A stretch of DNA of 23,511 bases from DATLTV01 sp035533375 (lineage in GTDB: Bacteria; Patescibacteriota; Minisyncoccia; UBA6257; 2-01-FULL-56-20): assembly GCA_035533375.1 (NCBI GenBank), contig DATLTV010000018.1, positions 1 to 23,511 on the forward strand, given 5' to 3'. Under the pieces are notes generated by a model that worked only from the letters and a program-made list of their open reading frames with translations, had not been told where the DNA came from and searched no databases. The position numbers were made by a program, and so were the translations under genes. Shown here piece after piece: positions 12,810 through 19,529 of the stretch (the stretch's first letter is position 1; every line of letters begins with the position of its first letter).

Positions 12810-13991
12810 TTATGTCAGATTCTCGAATCCTTCGAGCGCTTTCGCTTTGCCGTGCTCGCGGATGCGTTCGAGCGCTTTCGCTTCAATCTGACGGATACGC
12901 TCGCGCGTGACGCCGAACGCTTTTCCCACTTCTTCGAGCGTGTGGTTCACGCCGTCCTCGAGCCCGAACCGCATCTTCAAAATCCGCTGCTCGCGCTCGG
13001 AAAGATCGATGAGAATCTCCTTGATGAGGTCGCGAAGCAGGGCGTGCGCGGCGAGCTGTGCGGGCGTGGAGTTGCGCTCGTCGGGAATAAAGTCCGAGAG
13101 CGTCGAATCTTCTTCGTCGCCGATCGGCGTTTCGATCGAGAGCACCTCCTGGGAAATCTTCTGGATGTGGCGGACTTTTTCGACGTCCATCCCCATCTCG
13201 GCGGCGATCTCCTCGGCAAGCGGATCGCGCCCGAGTTCCTGGATGAGCTGGCGGCGCGCCTGCGTGTACTTCGAGATCGTCTCCACCATGTGCACCGGGA
13301 TGCGCACGGTGCGCGACTGGTCGGCCAAAGCGCGCGTGATCGCCTGGCGAATCCACCAGGTGGCGTAGGTCGAAAACTTGAAGCCTTTGCGATAGTCGAA
13401 CTTTTCGACCGCGCGCGAGAGGCCGATATTCCCTTCCTGGATGAGGTCGAGGATCGAAAGATGCGGCGTGCGGTTCACGTAGCGCTTCGCGATCGAAACG
13501 ACAAGCCGGAGGTTCGCTTTCATGAGCTTCTGCCGCGCGTCCTCGTCGCTTTTTTCCGCGCGTTTCGCGAGATCGCGCTCCTCGGCCTTCGTGAGCAGCG
13601 GCGTCTTGCCGATCTCCTTCAGATACATCTGCACGGCGTCCGGCACTTCGCCCTCCATCGCAAGCGCATCGTCGATCTCTTTCTGCGCGAGCTCTTCTTT
13701 TGAAAAATCGATGAGCGCGCTCGTCTCGATCACTTTGATTCCCTCTTTTTCAAGACGACCGTAAATCTCGTCGAGGAGCGTCACATCATCCTCGATCTTC
13801 GGGAACGCGTACAGAATCTCGTTGTCGGTCACAAATCCCCGCGGCTTGCCGCGCAGAAGAAGCTCGCGAATCGCGTCTTCGCTCTCTTTCGAGATCTTCT
13901 GGCCTTTACCCTTTCCCGCCTTGACGGGCTTCTTTTTTCCCTTCAATGCTTTTTTCGGCTTATGCGCTTTTTTGGTCTTTTTCTTGGTCAT
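12810..13991 (-). CDS. rpoD: Primary sigma factor (RpoD/SigA)
   Basis: This is a 393-aa housekeeping sigma-70 factor. A Lys-rich tail (residues 1-33) precedes region 1.1 (about 34-90) and region 1.2 (about 118-150). Region 2 is complete at about 155-235 and includes LSILDLIQEGNIGLSRAVEKF split across core- and -10-binding helices, with the melting segment FSTYATWWIRQAI. Region 3 follows, then region 4 (about 318-388) with the -35 helix-turn-helix TLEEVGKAFGVTRERIRQIE. The long non-conserved insert of E. coli RpoD is absent. I chose ATG 13991; a GTG at 14006 is also in frame but would lie inside the promoter. It follows dnaG, the classical order. Confidence 0.97.
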   Translation of the reverse strand: MTKKKTKKAHKPKKALKGKKKPVKAGKGKGQKISKESEDAIRELLLRGKPRGFVTDNEILYAFPKIEDDVTLLDEIYGRLEKEGIKVIETSALIDFSKEELAQKEIDDALAMEGEVPDAVQMYLKEIGKTPLLTKAEERDLAKRAEKSDEDARQKLMKANLRLVVSIAKRYVNRTPHLSILDLIQEGNIGLSRAVEKFDYRKGFKFSTYATWWIRQAITRALADQSRTVRIPVHMVETISKYTQARRQLIQELGRDPLAEEIAAEMGMDVEKVRHIQKISQEVLSIETPIGDEEDSTLSDFIPDERNSTPAQLAAHALLRDLIKEILIDLSEREQRILKMRFGLEDGVNHTLEEVGKAFGVTRERIRQIEAKALERIREHGKAKALEGFENLT

Positions 13992-14004
13992 ATCGTGTTC
14001 CCCC

Positions 14005-14033
14005 ACTATATAATGAAACTACAGTGATTTCAA
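14005..14033 (-). promoter_or_regulatory. Promoter of rpoD
   Basis: TTGAAA (14028-14033), a 17-base spacer and TATAGT (14005-14010). The ATG is 13 bases past the -10 box, so only a leader of about 6 bases is predicted and the apparent SD (GGGGGA) would not be transcribed. The other part of the dnaG-rpoD gap (14040-14100) carries a degenerate GTCATCCC repeat. Confidence 0.6.
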
Positions 14034-14103
14034 GATGAAGCTGTAATGACAGCCGTCATCCCCCGCGATACGAGGCTCAGGACGACAACGATTCCGAAAA
14101 CAA

Positions 14104-15822
14104 TTAACTCTCCGCCGCAACCGGCAACCCGCTCAACTCCTTGAGCGCTTTTTCGAGCGCGGCATCGTCGCCTTTCGATTCGGCGCGCTTCACGGCCACC
14201 GTGAGTACCTGCCGCCGCTCCTTCAGATACTCCTTCGAAAGTTCCTGCTTCACGGTCTCGATCTCCGGAGCGGTGAGCTCGGCCGCGCCGAGTACGATGA
14301 AATGCATGAGCTCGTCCTGCGTGGGATCTTTCATTTTTTTCTCGCCGCGCCGCAGCGCTTCAAAAACGGGCGCGTACGTTGCCGCGAGATACGGCGCGAC
14401 GGCGCCCACGATGGCAAAATCGTTTTTTGCGGCGGCGGCGCGCAGAAGCTCTTCGCTCAGCAGTTCTTTTCGCGAAGATAATTTGTTCGCCACGGCTTCC
14501 CGCGCATCGTCCTCGGCGGCGGGAAGTTTCGCGTCCCGTTTCGCAGGTTCCACCCGGCTTGCCTCTTCAAAAAGGATCTGTTCATCAATGCCCGTACGCT
14601 TCGCGAGTTCTTTGAACCAGAAATCGCGCGCGACGGCGCTTGCGATATTCTTGAGCTTCGAAATCACGATACGAAGATTTTTAAGCCCGCTCCGGCCCGC
14701 ATAATCCGCCGCTTCCGTTCCCGAAAGATATTTGTCGAAATAAAAGCGCGGCGCGGGAACCGCTTTTTTCACGGCCTCCGCAAGCACGTCCGGCCCGGCT
14801 TGTACGGCTTCCGCAGGATCCTTGTACACGCCGAACGAAACCACTTTTACGCCGAGGTCGTTCGCTTCGGCAAGATCGATCGCGCGCTCCGCGGCCGCGG
14901 CGCCCGCGGCATCGGAATCGAAACTCAAGATCACTTCGTCCGCGAGGCGGCGCAGCACGCGGAGATGGTCGGCGGTAAGCGCCGTCCCCGAACTCGCGAC
15001 GGCGTTCCGCACGCCCGCTTGATAGCTCATCAAAAAATCCATCTGGCCTTCCACGAGGAAAGCCGCACCCGCTTCGCGGATGGCGTTTTTGCTTTTCCAA
15101 AATCCGTAGAGCAATTTCGATTTGTTGAAGATCGGCGTTTCGGGGCTGTTCACATATTTGCCGACCTCCGGGCCTTCGAATTGCGGAAGTACGCGGCCCG
15201 TGAATCCGACGACGCGGCCGAAATGGTTGTGAATCGGGAACATGATGCGGCCGCGAAAACGGTCGAACATCATGCCGCGTTCGCTCTTGAGCGCGAGGCC
15301 GGCGCGCATGATGTCCTCCGGCGCATAGCGCTCGGTAAGGAGCTGCATCGAAAGGGCCTCCGATTCGTTCGGCGCCCAGCCAAGCTCGAACTCTTCAATG
15401 GTTTCGGGCGCAAGGCCGCGCTCCGCGAGATACTTCTTCACGACCGGGGCGCTCGCGAGGGACTTTTTGAAAAAATCTTTCGCCTTTTCATTCAATTCAT
15501 AGAGCAGGCCGGTGAATTTATGCTCGGCGGGATCAAGACGCCGCAATTCCACGCCGGTTTTCTCCGCTAAGATGCGCAGCGCTTCGCCGAACTCGATATT
15601 CTCGTAGCGCATGAGAAAAGCGAACGCGTCGCCACCGATGCCGCAACCAAAACAATGCCATGACTGCCGGTCGGGCGAGATCATAAAGGACGGCGTCTTT
15701 TCCTTGTGGAACGGGCACCGCGCTTTGAAGTTTTTTCCCGCCGGCTGGACCTCCAAATAGCCGCGGAGAAAATCCACGATATCCAATTTTTCTTTTATCG
15801 CTTCGGTGGTTGATCCTGCCAT
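14104..15822 (-). CDS. dnaG: DNA primase
   Basis: This 572-aa primase makes RNA primers at the replication fork. The CHC2 zinc domain has ligands C36, H39, C57 and C60 (RCPFHKEKTPSF, WHCFGCGIGGD). The catalytic core includes FDRFRGRIMFPIHNHFGRVV. The TOPRIM part shows the Glu of AAFLVEGQMDFL and the Asp pair of ILSFDSDAAG. The C-terminal third is helical and poorly conserved, presumably the DnaB-binding part. It is directly upstream of rpoD; no rpsU was found next to it. The ATG at 15822 lies 12 bases after a TACAAT box. Confidence 0.96.
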   Translation of the reverse strand: MAGSTTEAIKEKLDIVDFLRGYLEVQPAGKNFKARCPFHKEKTPSFMISPDRQSWHCFGCGIGGDAFAFLMRYENIEFGEALRILAEKTGVELRRLDPAEHKFTGLLYELNEKAKDFFKKSLASAPVVKKYLAERGLAPETIEEFELGWAPNESEALSMQLLTERYAPEDIMRAGLALKSERGMMFDRFRGRIMFPIHNHFGRVVGFTGRVLPQFEGPEVGKYVNSPETPIFNKSKLLYGFWKSKNAIREAGAAFLVEGQMDFLMSYQAGVRNAVASSGTALTADHLRVLRRLADEVILSFDSDAAGAAAAERAIDLAEANDLGVKVVSFGVYKDPAEAVQAGPDVLAEAVKKAVPAPRFYFDKYLSGTEAADYAGRSGLKNLRIVISKLKNIASAVARDFWFKELAKRTGIDEQILFEEASRVEPAKRDAKLPAAEDDAREAVANKLSSRKELLSEELLRAAAAKNDFAIVGAVAPYLAATYAPVFEALRRGEKKMKDPTQDELMHFIVLGAAELTAPEIETVKQELSKEYLKERRQVLTVAVKRAESKGDDAALEKALKELSGLPVAAES

Positions 15823-15834
15823 TCAATTGATTTG

Positions 15835-15864
15835 ATTGTAAACCGCGCCGCAGGCATTTTGCAA
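15835..15864 (-). promoter_or_regulatory. Promoter of dnaG
   Basis: TTGCAA (15859-15864), an 18-base spacer and TACAAT (15835-15840). The leader would be about 5 bases, with no SD. Confidence 0.5.
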
Positions 15865-15966
15865 TGGAAAATGTGCATAATCGGGGCACGAACCGTGCTT
15901 GACGGTAAAAGTGCCGCCTTGCTACCATTGGCTCAGCGCAACCACTTCCGAATCCTGGAGGGGCTC

Positions 15967-16299
15967 ATGGACCGCGTTTTTGTACCGCTCGCGAAAGAAC
16001 CATTCCTCGATTTCAAACTATACGGTAAAACATACGAACTGCGGCGCAGAGAACGCCAATGGACCGAGAAAAACGTCCGCCCGGGACGCCACGTCACCGT
16101 AAGCTGCGGCTACAGCGGCGAACGCCTCGAAGGCACGATCGGCTCCGTCCTCACCGCTTCGCTCAATGATATCTTCCGCTTCATCGATTTCAAAAAGATC
16201 GAGCCGCGGGCAAAAACCGTACAAGAAGCAAAAGCAGAAAACCTGAAAACGCTCGGCGCCACGGAAAAATACATCGCGTTCGAGATCGAGCTTGCTTGA
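15967..16299 (+). CDS. ASCH-domain protein (PUA-like fold), putative RNA-binding
   Basis: The protein is 110 aa. I chose ATG 15967 for the SD CTGGAGG about 6 bases upstream; the frame is open to 15832 but starts inside the dnaG promoter. The ASCH pattern is visible: FKLYGKTYELRRRER (the G-K-x-x-E-x-R motif), NVRPGRHVTVSCGY, then a hydrophobic strand EGTIGSVLTA and an end strand KYIAFEIEL. ASCH proteins are PUA-like and some bind or process RNA or nucleosides; the substrate here is unknown. It is the only plus-strand gene between 1100 and the right edge and has its own terminator. Confidence 0.7.
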   Translation: MDRVFVPLAKEPFLDFKLYGKTYELRRRERQWTEKNVRPGRHVTVSCGYSGERLEGTIGSVLTASLNDIFRFIDFKKIEPRAKTVQEAKAENLKTLGATEKYIAFEIELA

Positions 16300-16325
16300 A
16301 GAAGGCCAACCGCCTTCTTTTTTAT
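16300..16325 (+). terminator. Terminator of the ASCH gene
   Basis: AGAAGGC-caacc-GCCTTCT is followed by TTTTTATT directly after the TGA. Confidence 0.9.
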
Positions 16326-16332
16326 TGAGGAA

Positions 16333-16361
16333 TAAAAAGATCGCCAGTATCGGGGCTGGCG
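16333..16361 (-). terminator. Terminator of the PspC gene
   Basis: CGCCAG-ccccgata-CTGGCG is followed on the minus strand by ATCTTTTTA. On the plus strand it is followed by GTATTTTTG, so it could act in both directions. It is joined to the stop codon by the AGAACCCGTCTCAAAAATA motif. Confidence 0.8.
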
Positions 16362-16382
16362 GTATTTTTGAGACGGGTTCTA
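16362..16382 (-). repeat. Stop-codon-linked motif (pspC copy)
   Basis: On the minus strand the stop TAG runs into AACCCGTCTCAAAAATACC and then the terminator stem. The same string, with few changes, occurs at the TAG stops of the 526-aa gene and the 30-aa ORF and at both ends of the element at 21305-21581. Confidence 0.65.
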
Positions 16383-16781
16383 TTCATATTCGTTTCTCCT
16401 GCGGCGCGATAACTCTTTAAGCCATTTCTCACCGCACGGGTAGAGGTCGCCGTCGCCGGTCACTTTCGAAAAATCCCCCGGCACGCGCTCGAACTGTCCG
16501 AATCTTTTCCAAAACAAACCATACACGCCTACGCTCGCTCCTGTAGACGCGAGGCCGATGAACGCCCAGAGCAGTTCGTGCTCCCACCAGGCACATATAA
16601 ACACCGTGGTTCCTCCGCACACAAAGGCGGTGAACAGCCATCGTACGAATTTCGTGGGCAGACCGAAATGATAGGCAATTCCGGCGCACACGCCCGCGAG
16701 CAAGTCGCGCGGGAAGGGCATTCTTTCGAGTCGTTGTTCCGGCGCGCTTTGCACTTTCACCTTCTCTTCCTTGATTGCCAT
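16380..16781 (-). CDS. PspC-domain membrane protein
   Basis: The protein is 133 aa. I chose ATG 16781, with GGGAG 8 bases upstream. Residues about 21-60 are a PspC domain (FPRDLLAGVCAGIAYHFGLP, then FVRWLFTAF), a fold linked to envelope-stress sensing and LiaS/PspC-type proteins. A second hydrophobic segment follows (LLWAFIGLASTGASVGVYG, about 70-93). A Cys/Arg-rich tail ends in SRRRRNEYE. The PspA/PspB partners are not in the window. Single-gene unit with its own promoter and terminator. Confidence 0.8.
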   Translation of the reverse strand: MAIKEEKVKVQSAPEQRLERMPFPRDLLAGVCAGIAYHFGLPTKFVRWLFTAFVCGGTTVFICAWWEHELLWAFIGLASTGASVGVYGLFWKRFGQFERVPGDFSKVTGDGDLYPCGEKWLKELSRRRRNEYE

Positions 16782-16811
16782 ATCGCACTCTCCCGCCACA
16801 CACTGCAAACG

Positions 16812-16840
16812 AGTATACCTCCGAGAAAGCCGGCAGGCAA
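16812..16840 (-). promoter_or_regulatory. Promoter of the PspC gene
   Basis: TTGCCT (16835-16840), a 17-base spacer and TATACT (16812-16817). Confidence 0.6.
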
Positions 16841-16863
16841 TGTTCAAAAAAGAGACCCTGTCT

Positions 16864-17042
16864 TGCGTCGGGATGACAAATCCACGCTTCCGTAAAAACC
16901 CGGAACTCTTCCCGTCATCCTGAACGTCTTTGTCGTCCCGGGCTTGGCCCGGGATCCACGCTTTAGATCCGGAATATGACGTCCGGGAGCGTGGATCCTG
17001 ACCGGAGTCGGAACCCGCGAAGGCGAGGATCGGGATGACGGG
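16864..17042. repeat. Cluster of dispersed GGATCC/GGGATGAC repeats
   Basis: Several partial copies lie in both orientations: GTCGGGATGACAAATCCACG (from 16867), GTCGTCCCGGGCTTGGCCCG (16934 on), GAGCGTGGATCCTGACCGGA (16987 on) and GATCGGGATGACG (up to 17040). They are related to the copies at 3437, 12749 and 19358. No coding capacity is apparent in this gap. Confidence 0.65.
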
Positions 17043-17084
17043 ATGCGGGAAAGATGAACGGAAAGATTCGGGTGGTCTACAATA

Positions 17085-18869
17085 TCAAGATCTTGCAATA
17101 GGCAAACTGAAAATAAACACAGAGCCTCTGCCTTCTTCCGACCCCACCCAAATCTTTCCATTCATCTTTTCTATTATTTCTTTCACGATAAACAGCCCCA
17201 GGCCGGTGCCCTGGATATCCTTCGTGTAATCGGTCTGCACGCGATAAAATTTTTCGAAGAGCTTCGCCTGCGCTTCTTTTGAAATGCCAAGGCCGGTGTC
17301 CGAAACGTGAGTAATAAGCTCGTTAGCGGTTAGCTCATTAGCAATTGTTATAGTGCCAGGGTGCCCCATGTATTTGATCGCGTTCCCCACGAGATTCATC
17401 GTCACTTCTTTCAAGCGATCGGCGTCGGCGAGTGCCCTCGGCAGATTCGCGGGAGGTTCGTAGACCATCCGCACCTGCGCCTTGTCCGCGAGGGACTGCA
17501 ATTCCGAAAGCACGCTCTTGATCGGCTCCGCGATATCCGTCGGCGCGACTTTGATGACGAGCTTGCCGTTCTCCGAGCGGGACACTTCAAGCAAATCGTT
17601 CACGAGCTGGGCCAGCCGGTCGTTCGACTTCACCACTTTTTCGATGAACGCTTTCGCCGTATCGTCGACTGTTCCCGCGAGCCCCTGGAGAATGAGCGTG
17701 AGATATCCTTTCATCGCGGCGACGGGCGTGCGCAATTCATGCGCGGCGATGAAAACGAATTCATTTTTGAGTTCTTCGAGGCGCTTCAGGCCCGCGGTCA
17801 TGCTGTTGAACGCGGCACCCAGTTCTTCCAGTTCGTCATGTGTTCCGATCTTCACTTCCGTATCGAACTTCCCTTCGGCGACGAGCTCCGTCCCCCGTTC
17901 GAGCGTGCGCACCGGACGCACAATGAGATTCGCAAGCAGAATGCCCGCGGCGATGACCGCGGCAATCGCGGCGCCGAGAACGATCAGATCTTTATAAAGA
18001 ATATCGTTCACACTCGCGTCGGCCTCGTGTGCCGGCCACTCCGCGAGAATACCCCATCCGAACTGCGGAACGAACCTGCCTGCGGCCACGACCGGATTGC
18101 CCATAAAATTGACGTAACGCGTTTGTCCGTCCGACCCCGAAAAATCCTTGCCTTGGATGACTTCCTTTACGATCCCCATGCCGCTCACGTCGGCCGTCTG
18201 CGCCGGACCGTTCACGCTCGAAGCGATCACTTTTCCGTTCCGGTCCACTAAATAGAGATAGCCCGTATCGCCGAGCACGGCATCGCGGATCGCACCTTCG
18301 ACCGCCGAAAGGGCGAATGTTCCCGTGAGGATGAACGCGGCCGATCCGCTCTGGTTCTTCACGGGCGCCGCGATGGTGATCGCGGGGTCCGACCCCGAAA
18401 AATCCACTTCGTCGCTCACGTACGCTTTTCCGCCGCGCACGTCCGCGAACCACGAAGCGGCACTCATGTCCGCAAACGTACTCGTGGGAGCGCCCTGCGG
18501 ATAGGCGGCGCTTATGCTTCCGACTTCCCTGCCGTCGAGCCCCACGAGCGATACCGACTGCAAACCGAACTGCTTTCCTGCGGCAAAGACCTGCGCAAGG
18601 AGAATCGGACCGGTCGCCTCGATCGCCTGCGCATTGTTCGCGATCACGTTCGGCTGGAGCTCGGCCACAAGGCCTTGCAGCGTACCCCGCACTTCATTGA
18701 GCTTTTCCGCCAAAAGCGCGTCTTCGAGATTCGCCACATCCACGCGATGCGAAGCGGTAAGGCTGAACCACGAAAGCGCTCCCACAAAAACAATCGGTAC
18801 GACGCTCACGATCGCGATGACTACAAACAGCTTGTTGCGGAGTTTTCCCCGAAAATGAGTTGGCTTCAT
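17085..18869 (-). CDS. Sensor histidine kinase (Cache-like sensor, HAMP, HisKA, HATPase)
   Basis: The protein is 594 aa. One membrane helix lies at about 12-34, an extracytoplasmic Cache-like sensor at about 40-290 (LVGLDGREVGSIS, GDTGYLYLVDRNGKVIAS) and a second helix at about 293-316. HAMP covers about 317-365 and HisKA carries phospho-acceptor H377 (FIAAHELRTPVAAMKGY). HATPase has the N box (NLVGNAIKY, about 492-500), G1 (DTGLGIS, 524) and G2 (GTGLGL, 554-559). All catalytic motifs look intact. Residues 510-519 (ANELTANELI) are encoded by a repeat related to the ribosomal-operon spacers. No response regulator is adjacent. The gene starts 10 bases after dgkA and is probably co-transcribed with it. 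Confidence 0.92.
   Translation of the reverse strand: MKPTHFRGKLRNKLFVVIAIVSVVPIVFVGALSWFSLTASHRVDVANLEDALLAEKLNEVRGTLQGLVAELQPNVIANNAQAIEATGPILLAQVFAAGKQFGLQSVSLVGLDGREVGSISAAYPQGAPTSTFADMSAASWFADVRGGKAYVSDEVDFSGSDPAITIAAPVKNQSGSAAFILTGTFALSAVEGAIRDAVLGDTGYLYLVDRNGKVIASSVNGPAQTADVSGMGIVKEVIQGKDFSGSDGQTRYVNFMGNPVVAAGRFVPQFGWGILAEWPAHEADASVNDILYKDLIVLGAAIAAVIAAGILLANLIVRPVRTLERGTELVAEGKFDTEVKIGTHDELEELGAAFNSMTAGLKRLEELKNEFVFIAAHELRTPVAAMKGYLTLILQGLAGTVDDTAKAFIEKVVKSNDRLAQLVNDLLEVSRSENGKLVIKVAPTDIAEPIKSVLSELQSLADKAQVRMVYEPPANLPRALADADRLKEVTMNLVGNAIKYMGHPGTITIANELTANELITHVSDTGLGISKEAQAKLFEKFYRVQTDYTKDIQGTGLGLFIVKEIIEKMNGKIWVGSEEGRGSVFIFSLPIARS
17314..17347. repeat. GCTCATTAGC-type repeat inside the kinase gene
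   Basis: AAGCTCGTTAGC and TTAGCTCATTAGCAA are two degenerate units in tandem. The 12-mer GCTCATTAGCAA is identical to one in the rplQ-rplM spacer (2145-2156). The insertion stays in frame. Confidence 0.55.
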
Positions 18870-18879
18870 GATTCAATGC

Positions 18880-19242
18880 TTATACTATCGACCATATGCT
18901 CGGACCGAAAACGACGATTCCCACGACGATTGAGAGAATCGCGAAAAGGAGCACGGCGCCCGCAAGGATCTCTTTGATCTCCGCGACCGCGAGATCGCGC
19001 TCCGGCGCCAGGCGGTCGAGTAGCCGCTCGATTGCGGAATTCACCATCTCGGCGCCGAGGACGAGCGCCGCCACGACAAAAATGACTATCTTCGCGTCGC
19101 GATCGAGATACAAAAAGAACGACGCTGCGATTGCGATGGCGCCGATCACGATCTGTACGACAAAATTCCGTTCCCGAAGGACGTAACCCACGCCGCGGAA
19201 CGCGCTTTCGAAACTCTGCCGCAAATTCTGCCGGTGGCGCAT
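18880..19242 (-). CDS. dgkA: Diacylglycerol/undecaprenol kinase (DgkA family)
   Basis: This is a 120-aa integral membrane lipid kinase with three hydrophobic helices, the usual length. Family motifs: FESAFRGVGYVLRERNF at the start, the catalytic GAEMVNSAIERLLDRL (E, N and E conserved) and AEIKEILAGAVLL. In CPR and Gram-positive bacteria such enzymes usually phosphorylate undecaprenol; which lipid is used here cannot be read from the sequence. ATG 19242 is 6 bases past a TACAAT box and has no SD, so it should be leaderless. First gene of a two-gene unit with the histidine kinase. Confidence 0.92.
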   Translation of the reverse strand: MRHRQNLRQSFESAFRGVGYVLRERNFVVQIVIGAIAIAASFFLYLDRDAKIVIFVVAALVLGAEMVNSAIERLLDRLAPERDLAVAEIKEILAGAVLLFAILSIVVGIVVFGPSIWSIV

Positions 19243-19248
19243 ACGGTA

Positions 19249-19257
19249 ATTGTAACA
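19249..19257 (-). promoter_or_regulatory. Extended -10 promoter of dgkA
   Basis: TGTTACAAT on the minus strand is an extended -10 element; the -35 region is weak. Transcription should start at or next to the ATG. Confidence 0.5.
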
Positions 19258-19357
19258 GAATCAGGACGCAACACAGAACCCACCTTTAAAATACCTGCTA
19301 GCAGCGTTTCTGCCGTTTTCCCGATCCTATGAACAGAAGTTTGTGCGAACTTCAGGT

Positions 19358-19464
19358 GTCATCCCGGAATCCCGCCTCAGCGGGATATCCGGGATCCATA
19401 CTTATTGAAATGATTTTAAAAGTATGAATCCCGGACAAATCGCGCGGCGATTTTCCGGGATGAC
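19358..19464. repeat. Composite palindromic copy of the dispersed GGATCC repeat
   Basis: It opens with GTCATCCCGG and closes with CCGGGATGAC. Inside lie GGATCCATACTT and AAGTATGAATCC as opposed arms, plus smaller hairpins (CCCGCctcaGCGGG, AATCGCgcgGCGATT). It looks like two head-to-head copies of the repeat unit. The remainder of the 19243-19526 gap holds only the neighbouring promoter and terminator. Confidence 0.75.
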
Positions 19465-19473
19465 GAAATAAAC

Positions 19474-19499
19474 ACATGCCCGCGTCTTCGCCAAAGCGG
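19474..19499 (-). terminator. Possible terminator of the 526-aa gene
   Basis: TGCCCGC-tttggcgaaga-CGCGGGCA is followed by TGTGTTTATTT on the minus strand. The tract is weak. Confidence 0.5.
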
Positions 19500-19510
19500 G
19501 CACCCGAAGG

Positions 19511-19529
19511 TATTTTTGAATGGACTCTA
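19511..19529 (-). repeat. Stop-codon-linked motif (526-aa gene copy)
   Basis: On the minus strand the stop TAG continues as AGTCCATTCAAAAATACC, closely matching the motif at the pspC stop (16362-16382). Confidence 0.6.

Noticed and set aside
12654..13703. Long plus-strand reading frame opposite rpoD (349 codons), and similar ones opposite dnaG (14800-15570) and the kinase (17361-18251).
   Set aside because: They mirror high-GC coding genes, start without SD and have Arg/His/Phe-rich composition typical of antisense frames.
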